Positions 38,939-46,099 of a stretch of DNA of 49,119 nt are shown piece after piece. A program made the translations under genes and the position numbers. Positions within the stretch are counted from its first letter, which is position 1; the number at the start of each line of letters is the position of its first letter. The notes under the pieces were generated by a model that was not told where the DNA came from, ran no database searches, and saw only the letters and a list, made by a program, of their open reading frames with translations. This DNA is from a virus. Location of the stretch: positions 1 through 49,119 of IMG/VR virus record IMGVR_UViG_3300005253_000048; one strand, given 5' to 3'.

Positions 38939-41026
38939 TCACAGCTTGTCGATCTCGGCTTCGTTCTTGGCCGTGGCGAGTACCATCTTGTCAGCTTCGA
39001 TGAGGGAATCCGTTTCGCCTTTCGCCTCTTCCGCCTCTTGTTTGGCGGCGGCGATCCGAACCTTGATGTCCTCCAATTCCAGCTTCGCCTGGTCGATGGA
39101 TACCTTCGCCTGCTCTATCTCCTGCTTGGCCGATTCGAGAACCACCTGCGGGTTCTCCGGTGGCTGATCGCGCAACACCTTGTCTACTTCCTCGATGTCC
39201 GCGGCCTCCAGCACCCGGCGCCTGATCTCCCGCCCATCAAACCACGGATCGTCAGCAAACGATGTCAAGAACTGCGCCCGCGCCATCTGCTGCATGTCGG
39301 TGACGACCTTCGGGTCCGACACCGGGATGACATCCATGCTCTCGTCTTCGTAGTCTTCCTGAGCAATGGCCTCGGGTTCGTCGAGCAGCGTAAAGTACAC
39401 CTCCGGTGAGAGGTACAGGCGGTTGAGCCGATAGATCAGCTTGAGTTCGTGTTTCAGCGACCGATGGATCCGCTTGTAGATCGACGTGAAGACCTTCATC
39501 CCTTGCTCGACCATCGCCAAGACAACCGTCGGTGACGTGTTGGCCGGATCCTCGCCGCCCGTCAGGATGTCCTTGATCGACGCTATCTCGCGCCCCGCCT
39601 CGATCAGCAAGCCCAGCAGTTGGAACAGCACGGGCGACGGCCCAGGGTGCTGCAACGGGACAACATTCTGGGCCACCGTCCCGCCGGTCGCGTCGACCAT
39701 CTTGTATTCGCCCGGCTTGATGCGAACCACGCCGCCCTTTATGCGAAGCCCCGAGCCGATGAACCCGCCACCGGCATTCTGCAACGAACCAGCGTCGATC
39801 ATTTGATTGATCGAAGTGTTCACCGCCGCGTTGATCGGATTGAGCAGCAGCCCGAAACCAACGTCGTAGAACCCGCCATCGGGCGACGGAATAAAGCCGT
39901 ACTTTGTGAAATACTCGACCGGCTTGATCTTCGCCACTTCGCCAGCTTGGTTGATCAGAACGCCGTCAGCGTCAAATCTGGCAACGATGCGGAGAACCTT
40001 GGATGTCTCCTTGTGGACCGTAACGATGTAGGGCTCTGGGTAGTCGTCTTCGTCCAGGTCAAGCGTCCGGTGCTGTTCGAGGAAGTCATGCGGTGCGTCA
40101 TCGTCATCCCCGCCGTCCGCCGGCAGCCCCAAGTCCTCGTCCAGCCAGATGCCCATCCGCTGGTTTTCGGTGATCTGCGTCGGGTACTTCTCGAACTCCT
40201 GCGTGATTCTCGGCGCGGTTTCCAGTGACTTCGCCGCGTAGTTCACAACGAGGTCTTTCGGCAGGATCATCTCCGAGGCGTTCCTGTCCCTGTCGGGGTC
40301 GTACCACGTCTTGCGAAATAGAGTGCCAACGATGGGAAGGACGTGCAGCAGCCTGTCGGTGTCTTCCTCCCACTCCTCCATTTCCTCGGTCAGTTGCCAC
40401 GACATATGCCGCCCGATGCGGCCGGCGCGGTCCCGCTTCTCGCCCTCGCGGGTCTGGGGCTGCTGTGGCGCCATTCCCGGACCTTGCGGTGCCATGCCCG
40501 GGCTCCAGCCCTGCATCCCCGGTTCGCCTACTTGTGGACCCGGGGGCTGTCCAGGAGAAGCTGACGGACCACCAGGCGCCGCCTGCGGCTCCATTCCTGG
40601 CTGCTGTGGTAAGGCCCCCCCCCGCGGTTCCGGACCCGGGGGAGGCGGGATAGGCGAATCGGAGCCGATCACCTTGCCCTTGACGATGTTGGAGCCCGGG
40701 ACAATCGCCGGATAAGCCCGCGCCGCAAACTGTATCGCCGCCGAGGTCATCAGCGGGAACTTAACGTTGGAGGCATTCGGCCAGGGCGTGTTCTTGGCCT
40801 CGACAACCTGCAACGCAAGGTCCATCGCCTTGTCGATCTGATCCAGCCAAGCCTTGCGGCTGTTGTCGTCTATCTCGTATTCGCGCTTGACCTTTTCGCC
40901 GATGGCCGTCAACTGCTCATCGGTCAAGTCCGCAGCGATGTTGTCCGACTCGATGAAGCCCATGAGCACGGCATGGGAGCCCTGGCCGCCGGATGTCGTG
41001 TTGTCTGTTGCGCCGTACTCAGCCAT
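38939..41026 (-). CDS. Portal protein
   Basis: A 695-residue protein. Residues 40-110 (RKAWLDQIDKAMDLALQVVE; WPNASNVKFPLMTSAAIQF; AARAYPAIVPG) are typical of portals of this phage group. Residues about 125-193 are a Pro/Gly/Gln-rich insertion. Then come the wing and crown elements (RLLHVLPIVGTLFRKTWYDP; LVVNYAAKSLETAPRITQEF; GGFIGSGLRIKGGVVRIKPG), the stem region (ILTGGEDPANTSPTVVLAMV) and a C-terminal coiled coil. It forms the 12-subunit DNA gate at one vertex and docks TerL. A weak site (GAGTG) precedes the ATG. The apparent TGA end may not be the true end. Confidence 0.88.
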   Translation of the reverse strand: MAEYGATDNTTSGGQGSHAVLMGFIESDNIAADLTDEQLTAIGEKVKREYEIDDNSRKAWLDQIDKAMDLALQVVEAKNTPWPNASNVKFPLMTSAAIQFAARAYPAIVPGSNIVKGKVIGSDSPIPPPPGPEPRGGALPQQPGMEPQAAPGGPSASPGQPPGPQVGEPGMQGWSPGMAPQGPGMAPQQPQTREGEKRDRAGRIGRHMSWQLTEEMEEWEEDTDRLLHVLPIVGTLFRKTWYDPDRDRNASEMILPKDLVVNYAAKSLETAPRITQEFEKYPTQITENQRMGIWLDEDLGLPADGGDDDDAPHDFLEQHRTLDLDEDDYPEPYIVTVHKETSKVLRIVARFDADGVLINQAGEVAKIKPVEYFTKYGFIPSPDGGFYDVGFGLLLNPINAAVNTSINQMIDAGSLQNAGGGFIGSGLRIKGGVVRIKPGEYKMVDATGGTVAQNVVPLQHPGPSPVLFQLLGLLIEAGREIASIKDILTGGEDPANTSPTVVLAMVEQGMKVFTSIYKRIHRSLKHELKLIYRLNRLYLSPEVYFTLLDEPEAIAQEDYEDESMDVIPVSDPKVVTDMQQMARAQFLTSFADDPWFDGREIRRRVLEAADIEEVDKVLRDQPPENPQVVLESAKQEIEQAKVSIDQAKLELEDIKVRIAAAKQEAEEAKGETDSLIEADKMVLATAKNEAEIDKL

Positions 41027-41036
41027 TTGCTACACT
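41022..41036 (+). promoter_or_regulatory. Possible extended -10 promoter for the Tat-signal genes
   Basis: Plus-strand TTTGCTACACT at 41026-41036 has an extended -10 (TG-n-TACACT). TTGCGC at 41008-41013 gives a 17-base spacer but a poor -35. It overlaps the start of the portal gene and would start transcription about 27 bases before the 41070 ATG. Confidence 0.4.
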
Positions 41037-41069
41037 CATATCCTTGTTGGAATCGAAGGAACCATTCCG

Positions 41070-41417
41070 ATGATGAACCGACGTACTTTCCTAATCAGCG
41101 CAACGGCAGCTCTTGCCGTACCTCTTGTCCCGGTTCCGTCTTGGGCAGAGGGACCGAATGTGCATCCAGAGTGCATGTTGTCCTTGTATGATGTCGTGAT
41201 TGTCGGGAACGATGGACTTATCCGCCACTGCAAGGCATACGAGCCCATATGGGGTGTGGTTCACGGCTTCCACAAGGGAAGGCCCCTTATCCTCACGAGC
41301 CTAGACCCCCCGCTTTGTTTTCCCCTTCATTCCGCTTCGGAAACTGAGAGACTCCTTCCCTTCAATCTAGGCAAACGTGGCAGCGGATGCTGGCGACCCG
41401 CAAAGGACTCGAATTGA
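41070..41417 (+). CDS. Tat-exported protein, moron copy 1
   Basis: A 115-residue protein on the strand opposite to its neighbours. The ATG pair at 41070/41073 follows GAAGGAA. It begins MMNRRTFLISATAALAVPLV, PVPSWA-EG, a twin-arginine signal (RRTFL, hydrophobic stretch, likely cut after Ala). The mature part has HPECMLSLYDVVIV and RHCKAYEPIWGVVHGF. Two Cys may pair in the periplasm. A shorter paralogue follows immediately. An insertion with its own orientation between TerL and portal is typical of a moron, a gene serving the lysogen or infected cell. Function unknown. Confidence 0.75.
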   Translation: MMNRRTFLISATAALAVPLVPVPSWAEGPNVHPECMLSLYDVVIVGNDGLIRHCKAYEPIWGVVHGFHKGRPLILTSLDPPLCFPLHSASETERLLPFNLGKRGSGCWRPAKDSN

Positions 41418-41632
41418 TGATGAACCGACGCGAATTCCTACGTACCCTCGCCGCGACGACGGCATTGATGGCCGTGCCGGTGGTGGCTGTCGCTACAGGA
41501 TGGCGACATAATCCAGCGTGGATGCTATTTACCGACAAGGACTATCAAAATGGCACTATTCGTCGCAGCTCATGGAGAGAACTACGACCCGGCTTGTGGC
41601 GGGCCACCGAAACCTACAATCTGATCAGCTAG
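41417..41632 (+). CDS. Tat-exported protein, moron copy 2
   Basis: A 71-residue protein (70 if the second ATG at 41420 is used); it overlaps the previous stop (TGATG), with CGCAAAGGA just upstream. It begins MMNRREFLRTLAATTALMAV, again a twin-arginine signal. The mature part NPAWMLFTDKDYQNGTIRRS, then PGLWRATETY, aligns with copy 1 (HPECMLSL...RHC...PIWGVVHGF). Its TAG overlaps the TerL stop by three bases on the other strand. The pair arose by tandem duplication. Function unknown. Confidence 0.75.
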   Translation: MMNRREFLRTLAATTALMAVPVVAVATGWRHNPAWMLFTDKDYQNGTIRRSSWRELRPGLWRATETYNLIS

Positions 41633-44088
41633 TACCCCGTGACATCACTCCGCCCCGCGTCATTCCATTCGGACTCGTCAACGTAATCCTCCTCGTCTCG
41701 CCGTTCGCCCATCACCACCGTCTGTCCCTCGCCGGCACCGAGCATCATGTACTGGGCGCTTTCACATGGATGTGAGTAGCGGTTCTTCTCGGGCACGTCG
41801 CGGAACTTCTCAGCCCCCGATACCTGGATTCGCCGGTAGTGATAGCCGCCGGCCATACCCTTGCGCGTCACCCGGCAGGTCGGCGAGACCAGCAACCCCG
41901 GCTCGCCGTCTATCAGCCGGCGCAGAGGTATCGCCACCGCTTCCTGGCGAATCACCAGGTCGTTCGACGGCGCCGGATAGGCATCAATGCCACGCGCCCT
42001 GAGAATCTGGAACGGCGTCGTCTCGTCTGTTTGCGCCCGCTGATCGCCCGACGGGTCGCCCCAGAACTCGAACTTGTGGCCGGCGTACTTGTGCCGCACC
42101 ATGGGGTTCAGCACTTCAGCGAATCGCGCCGCGCCCATGTCGTCGGTGACAAGTTCGTCGATCCATCGCCACTGGCCCGTCACCGTCCGCTGGCCAAACA
42201 CCGCGGCCGGTGTCAGCCCGAAGTCGATCCCGACGAATATCGGTATCCCCGGGATCGCTTCCAGGGGCTCCTTCGCGGTGTGTATGTGGTCGATGAACTC
42301 CGGATAGACCGGCTTGCCATCCTGAACGAAACCATACTGGTTGCAGTAGTACACCAGCACGTATTCGCGGGACTTGCCGGCGGCCCGGGTGGTGTAGTAG
42401 CCATCCTCGATGTTGGACAGGTTCTCCGCATCCGGGTTTGTCTGCCACACCCCATTGACCTCGATCAGCCCCGGCGGCTGGGTCCAGAACTTCCAACCCT
42501 CGGGCCGCTCGTCTTCGGCCAGCCGATACCACCAGTGATCGTCGTCCGGCGCGTTGGTGTCCATGATCAGGCCGCGCCAGGTGCAGCCCCCTTCCGACCG
42601 GGCGGGGAAGCGGCCTGTGCGATCCACAAGGGCATCAACGATGCTCTTTGGAACTTCTCGGGCTTCATTAATCCAGGCCCCCGTCAACTCAAGCGACAAC
42701 ACCTTCTTGGCGTCGTCAGGCCGGTCCAAGGCGCGAAACATGACCTCCATGTCGGTCTTGGTGCCGTCGCCGTTGTCGAGCTTGATGTGATGCGTGTAGT
42801 TGCCGCGGGAGAACGGCCCAACCCACTCCTCGCGGAACCAATCCAGCCACGTCTTGAGGGTAGTGTCCCTCAGTTCGCCGTAGGTCTGTGACGACCAGTG
42901 AGCCCGACCGTTGCGGCGCACAAAAACCCTGTGTGCCGGGACTTCCACGCAGTAAACCCTACCGCTGTATTGCTCCTTATACCAGCCGCGATATCGCCCG
43001 TGCGCCAGAAGGGCCGGTGAAACTTTCCGAGTCAGCGTGACGCTGTAATGATCGGCGTTGGTCGTGCCGGACACTCCGTTGATCGTGTACGGATGACCAG
43101 CCGGTTCAAGTAGATGAACATTCGCCGCAAGACCCGCCCGCAACGCCAATTCTTGAATATCGTCCGCAAGGCGTTTCGACGAGGTGCATAACTCCCTAAC
43201 TCCGTGGGCTGAGTGCTTCCCGTCTCCCGCCTCATAGCCTTCAAGAAAGGCCGTGATGTGTGCCGGTGGCGCATCCTTAACCCACTGGGGAACGATCTTC
43301 GTCGTGGCCCTCCCGTAGCTGGCCAGCAGGATGATTAGCGGCTTTGTCTTCGGCGTAACCGAAAGACGGAAATTCACCCCAGCATCGCTTCTCCGGTTTT
43401 CCGTGAAGACGAGGCCCGCTCGGGTAAACAGCGACCGCACATCATCCAGTCCGTTCTTCTGAGTGATTATGCAGGCATGACGCCCGTTGTATATCCCAGC
43501 CGAGCCGTCCGCGAACCAAAACCCAAGCCAGCGGAAAAACGCAACGGACCGCGTAGCCGCGCCTTGCCACACCGCATCGCGCTTGACCCGCATATTCTGC
43601 TTGCCGTAACACTCCTCGGCTTTGCGGAACCGATAGTCCGACCACTTGCCCCGCCGTGCGTTCCGAAGCGACACGTTCAACCGATGATCCGGCGTTACAA
43701 GGAAGTCCACGCCTTCATTCTCAAAGCCAATCATCTCGCCTACATGGTCGGCTACGTAATGCGAGAGCGGAACCACGAACTCAAGTTCGCCGTCGTCAGT
43801 TAGCTGGGCGACACGTTCTCCCGTGCCAAGGTCTGGGAACTTTCTCCAGCCGGTCTCCGTCAATATCTCGGTATCCGCCGAGAAACAGTTCCGCACCACC
43901 GCCCAGCGCGTTTGCCTTACCCCGTCCTTGTTTGGGGCCTGGCGGTTGGCCCTCAGCCAGATCTCCCAACAGCACGCCGTGGACTTGCCGCTGGCGTAGG
44001 GACCGCGCAAGCCCCGGATAAAGGCGTCCGATTCGTGGAACGCGGTCGGCGTCGGGCTGGCGTGGTACTCACGTCCCCGGCGGGTCAT
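41629..44088 (-). CDS. terL: Terminase large subunit interrupted by an intein
   Basis: 819 residues as translated. Extein part 1 has the Walker A GPYASGKST (29-37) and ends RWAVVRN. The intein is residues 68-401. Extein part 2 resumes TYGELRDTTLKTWLDWFREE, giving the usual RNTYGELRDTT junction once the intein is removed, then the Walker B/catalytic Glu segment VLSLELTGAWINEA (about 463-476), GLIMDTNAP, and the nuclease motifs FVGIDFGLTPAAV (Asp622) and GDPSGDQRAQTDE (Asp678). Spliced length is about 485 residues, normal for TerL. It pumps DNA through the portal and cuts it. Splicing is needed for activity because the insert lies inside the ATPase domain. Confidence 0.95.
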   Translation of the reverse strand: MTRRGREYHASPTPTAFHESDAFIRGLRGPYASGKSTACCWEIWLRANRQAPNKDGVRQTRWAVVRNCFSADTEILTETGWRKFPDLGTGERVAQLTDDGELEFVVPLSHYVADHVGEMIGFENEGVDFLVTPDHRLNVSLRNARRGKWSDYRFRKAEECYGKQNMRVKRDAVWQGAATRSVAFFRWLGFWFADGSAGIYNGRHACIITQKNGLDDVRSLFTRAGLVFTENRRSDAGVNFRLSVTPKTKPLIILLASYGRATTKIVPQWVKDAPPAHITAFLEGYEAGDGKHSAHGVRELCTSSKRLADDIQELALRAGLAANVHLLEPAGHPYTINGVSGTTNADHYSVTLTRKVSPALLAHGRYRGWYKEQYSGRVYCVEVPAHRVFVRRNGRAHWSSQTYGELRDTTLKTWLDWFREEWVGPFSRGNYTHHIKLDNGDGTKTDMEVMFRALDRPDDAKKVLSLELTGAWINEAREVPKSIVDALVDRTGRFPARSEGGCTWRGLIMDTNAPDDDHWWYRLAEDERPEGWKFWTQPPGLIEVNGVWQTNPDAENLSNIEDGYYTTRAAGKSREYVLVYYCNQYGFVQDGKPVYPEFIDHIHTAKEPLEAIPGIPIFVGIDFGLTPAAVFGQRTVTGQWRWIDELVTDDMGAARFAEVLNPMVRHKYAGHKFEFWGDPSGDQRAQTDETTPFQILRARGIDAYPAPSNDLVIRQEAVAIPLRRLIDGEPGLLVSPTCRVTRKGMAGGYHYRRIQVSGAEKFRDVPEKNRYSHPCESAQYMMLGAGEGQTVVMGERRDEEDYVDESEWNDAGRSDVTGY
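42886..43887 (-). mobile_element. LAGLIDADG-containing intein in TerL
   Basis: 334 codons. Block A is CFSADTEILTETGWRKF with Cys68 as nucleophile; block B is FLVTPDHRLNVS with the TxxH pair; block F is GRVYCVEVPAHRVFVRRNG. The end is AHWSSQ, followed by Thr402. The homing endonuclease core has two LAGLIDADG helices: WLGFWFADGSAG (187-198) and FLEGYEAGDG (281-290). The last residue is Gln instead of Asn and the penultimate is Ser instead of His; the next extein residue is Thr. Gln-ending inteins exist and use the same cyclisation chemistry. The element copies itself into intein-less terL genes. Confidence 0.93.
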
Positions 44089-44242
44089 GGTGTGTCGTGA
44101 TTATCCAGGGACCAACATTGCAAATGAAGCCTCGCTCACGTGGTTTGAGTGACCTCTGCCACAGGTATTCTCCGGCCAACCCGCCGACACAAAAGACGAG
44201 TATCACTAGGCCGAATAGAATTCCGCCCGTTGGTTCTGGCAT
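44069..44242 (-). CDS. Small membrane protein overlapping terL (57 residues)
   Basis: The ATG at 44242 follows AAGGGA/AAGGA. It begins PEPTGGILFGLVILVFCVGG, one membrane span, then a polar tail. The gene overlaps the TerL start by 20 bases, so its translation could feed TerL initiation, which has no strong site of its own. Function unknown. Confidence 0.58.
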   Translation of the reverse strand: MPEPTGGILFGLVILVFCVGGLAGEYLWQRSLKPRERGFICNVGPWIITTHHDPPGT

Positions 44243-44247
44243 TTCCC

Positions 44248-44424
44248 TTATTCCTTCTTCGGTCGCCCAAGGTCGCAGCCCGTAACTTCATCCAGACCCC
44301 ATATCCAACGCTCTTCCAGAAGAGTGTCCAAGCCAGCCGGCAACTTGATTTCGCACCGCCCCTCGCCCTGCAGGCCCTTGGTCACGGCGGCTTCGAAAAA
44401 CACACATCCTTCCTTGCACTTCAT
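44248..44424 (-). CDS. Small Cys-rich protein (58 residues)
   Basis: GGAGTAGGAA overlaps the GNAT stop and precedes the ATG. The product begins MKCKEGCVFFEAAVTK, has GEGRCEIKLP and VTGCDLGRPKKE: four Cys for a possible zinc site. It ends five bases before the next start. No known family. Confidence 0.6.
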   Translation of the reverse strand: MKCKEGCVFFEAAVTKGLQGEGRCEIKLPAGLDTLLEERWIWGLDEVTGCDLGRPKKE

Positions 44425-44427
44425 TTC

Positions 44428-45243
44428 CTACTCCCGGTCGCGTTGTCCTTGATGTTCCACTACGCCTCGGACAGCGTCGCAAAGTCTGAGGGCACCTATC
44501 ACTTCGCTAAGTGTCCCCGGGGTGGACCCTGGCGGCCCTATCTCAAGAACCCCGACCACTACCAAGAGTGCCGCCCTTAACCGCTCAATCTCATCGGCCA
44601 TCTCTCGCGCCTTGTCGCGCCCCACGATAACGGCCGTGGTGTTGGGGTTCCTCGCCTTCTCAATGAAGTCGTCAGCATAGGTCAGCATTTCCTTGGTCGA
44701 AACGCCGCAATGGTGGTTTCCAAGTCCGACATTCCCTTGTTCCTTTACGTATGTGTTCTGAATATGCCTGAACCCCAGCCCCTCGAACATGTTCACCGAC
44801 CGCTCGTTCGCCGGGTTAATGTTGGCCAGGTATCGGTCGCGGGGGTGCGCCTCCATCAGCTTGAGCACGGCACGAGAGCCGTAGTTGTTGCCCTGGTATG
44901 CCTTGAAGATGAACACCCCGATCTCGTCCGCCTTGGTGAGATAGACCGCCCCGACGATGGTGGGCGTCCGGGGGCACATGCGGTCCTCGGGTATACAGCG
45001 CACCCAGGCTTCGACCAGATACCACGCCGCATAGGGCCATGAGGTCACGAAGGCTTGGTGTTCTTCCCATGTAGGCATCGTCCGGTGGCTTATGCTCTGC
45101 TCAGCCGTGCGCTCCTCCAGAAGGCGGTAGGTGATGCTGTACCCGTCGGCGCCCAGTGTGCCGTACAGGTCAACCAGCTGCATGGTGTCCTCGGAAAGCG
45201 CCGCCTCGATGTTGGCCGCGCACGTCGGGATGTCAGGGGTCAT
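44428..45243 (-). CDS. GNAT-type N-acetyltransferase
   Basis: A 271-residue protein. Residues about 30-170 form a GNAT domain: the acceptor-side helix (THRTMPTWEEHQAFV-like), IVGAVYLTKADEIGVFIFKA, the acetyl-CoA loop YQGNNYGSRAVLKLM (115-130) and NINPANERSVNMFEGLGFRH. The C-terminal 100 residues are helical (YADDFIEKARNP; ADEIERLRAALLVVVGVLEI) and not part of the fold. It would acetylate a protein or small molecule. Lying between TerS and TerL suggests late expression; substrate unknown. AGGA lies nine bases before the ATG. Confidence 0.82.
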   Translation of the reverse strand: MTPDIPTCAANIEAALSEDTMQLVDLYGTLGADGYSITYRLLEERTAEQSISHRTMPTWEEHQAFVTSWPYAAWYLVEAWVRCIPEDRMCPRTPTIVGAVYLTKADEIGVFIFKAYQGNNYGSRAVLKLMEAHPRDRYLANINPANERSVNMFEGLGFRHIQNTYVKEQGNVGLGNHHCGVSTKEMLTYADDFIEKARNPNTTAVIVGRDKAREMADEIERLRAALLVVVGVLEIGPPGSTPGTLSEVIGALRLCDAVRGVVEHQGQRDRE

Positions 45244-45261
45244 GTCGTCATTCCTGTTGAA

Positions 45262-45357
45262 TTAACCAAGGGCCGGGCTTGATACCGGCTCCGTCTCTCT
45301 ATTTCGCCCGCTGCTTGATTGGCGACCAGATGGCAGTTGCGGTCCTCCTTCCTCCAT
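45262..45357 (-). CDS. Possible 31-residue peptide
   Basis: AAGGAA lies eight bases before an ATG at 45357. The product is polar (Ser, Gly, Pro, Arg), ends in TAA 19 bases before the GNAT start, and has no recognisable feature. Weakly supported. Confidence 0.25.
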   Translation of the reverse strand: MEEGGPQLPSGRQSSSGRNRETEPVSSPALG

Positions 45358-45399
45358 CTGTGCGTTTCCTTCAACGCCGCCTTGGTCAAACTGTAATAC

Positions 45400-45438
45400 C
45401 GGAGGGCTGTTGTTCCCGTGCAGCCGGGCAGCCCTCCG
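45400..45438. other. Long imperfect hairpin near the terminase genes
   Basis: CGGAGGGCTG (45400-45409) pairs exactly with CAGCCCTCCG (45429-45438). Inside, CCCG and CGGG make a second stem closed by a 6-base loop, with a 5-base bulge TTGTT on one side. No T-run follows on either strand, so it is not a simple terminator. It could be an RNA element or a packaging recognition structure. Confidence 0.6.
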
Positions 45439-45619
45439 TGGGTAGTAATTGAATTGGCGCTGACCGGCGTTCCGCCATCCGGCAATATAGGCCGGTCAGA
45501 CCGAGACGCTAGGCGACCCGGTGGATGTGCCTTGCAAGTTGCCACCCCTATGACGAGGAAGCACACATCGCTTCGCCAAACTGGTGTCGTTACTCCCGCT
45601 GGTGCCGTGTTGAAACTGA

Positions 45620-45964
45620 TCAATGAACCGTGTCCTGCGCGTCCGCCTCCTCCTTCGCGCCGTGCATGTAAGCCACAAATGATACGGGCAGGAACCCCGT
45701 CAGCCCCTCTGGCAGCGGAGGCGGCAGCACCTTGCCCAGCAGGGTCATGAACGCAGTGGGGTTCTTAACGGCCTGGTCCTTGAGGTACGCAGCAATGCCC
45801 TCTTTCTTCTTGCCCTTCTCTGCTAGGCTATCTCCCGCAGCCTGCGCGGCCATAATGATTGCTTCCCGCAACATCGCAGTCGTTTTGTTGAGAGATCCTT
45901 TTGGACGACCACCTGTGTTGATGTGACCATCGAGATTGCTCTTCTTATGTTCTTTACCTACCAT
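45620..45964 (-). CDS. terS: Probable terminase small subunit
   Basis: A 114-residue protein. It reads NTGGRPKGSLNKTTAMLREA, then IAAYLKDQAVKNPTAFMTLL and GKVLP, a pattern seen in proteins encoded just upstream of TerL in proteobacterial phages and often taken as TerS. The GRPKGSLNK stretch is a basic DNA-contact segment. TerS recognises the phage packaging site and loads TerL. Two to three genes separate it from TerL. It is the first gene after the late promoter at 46070-46099. AAGGA is close to the ATG. Confidence 0.68.
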   Translation of the reverse strand: MVGKEHKKSNLDGHINTGGRPKGSLNKTTAMLREAIIMAAQAAGDSLAEKGKKKEGIAAYLKDQAVKNPTAFMTLLGKVLPPPLPEGLTGFLPVSFVAYMHGAKEEADAQDTVH

Positions 45965-46008
45965 GTTCCTTCACCGCCGGTGGGGATTTTCCTTTCTACC
46001 TCAACACT

Positions 46009-46017
46009 TTATCCACA
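46009..46017 (+). promoter_or_regulatory. Perfect DnaA box
   Basis: TTATCCACA, the consensus DnaA box, in the non-coding 131-base leader of TerS, followed by a run of A. It lies between the late promoter and the TerS ATG. It can be bound by host DnaA or by the phage DnaA domain IV protein (3560-3892). One-base variants at 3898-3906 and 34029 lie inside genes. Confidence 0.6.
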
Positions 46018-46069
46018 AAAAAGCCGCTCGCAGGTCCCCCGGAGCGTACCGTCCCTATTCTGACCGGAA

Positions 46070-46099
46070 ATCTTACTTTTTGAGGGTGCATTGTGTCAA
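46070..46099 (-). promoter_or_regulatory. Leftward promoter of the packaging/late operon
   Basis: On the minus strand TTGACA (46094-46099) and TAAGAT (46070-46075) are separated by 18 bases. The -35 overlaps the stop codon of the DUF6362 gene. Transcription would start near 46063 and give a leader of about 100 bases holding a DnaA box. Confidence 0.65.

Larger units (their letters stand above)
45244..45619. other. 376-base gap between TerS and the GNAT gene
   Basis: No convincing gene covers this gap. A 127-codon leftward frame (TTG start at 45623, no ribosome-binding site) spans it but has unusual composition; a 31-codon ORF lies inside it. The main visible structure is the long hairpin at 45400-45438. 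Being next to the packaging genes, the gap is a candidate for a packaging (pac/cos) site or a structured leader. No tRNA is visible. Confidence 0.5.

Noticed and set aside
38939-38941. TGA recoded as a sense codon genome-wide
   Set aside because: TGA ends many genes here with exact ATGA or TGATG overlaps, so it is a normal stop.
41839-42891. Plus-strand frame of 350 codons opposite terL
   Set aside because: Arg/Val/Pro-rich antisense shadow that stops near the intein edge by chance.
45262-45310. tRNA-like fold near GGTTAATTCAACAGG
   Set aside because: No T-loop consensus, anticodon stem or acceptor pairing could be found.
45240-45623. 127-codon leftward frame spanning the TerS-GNAT gap
   Set aside because: TTG start without ribosome-binding site, scattered composition, no domain; treated as a gap.
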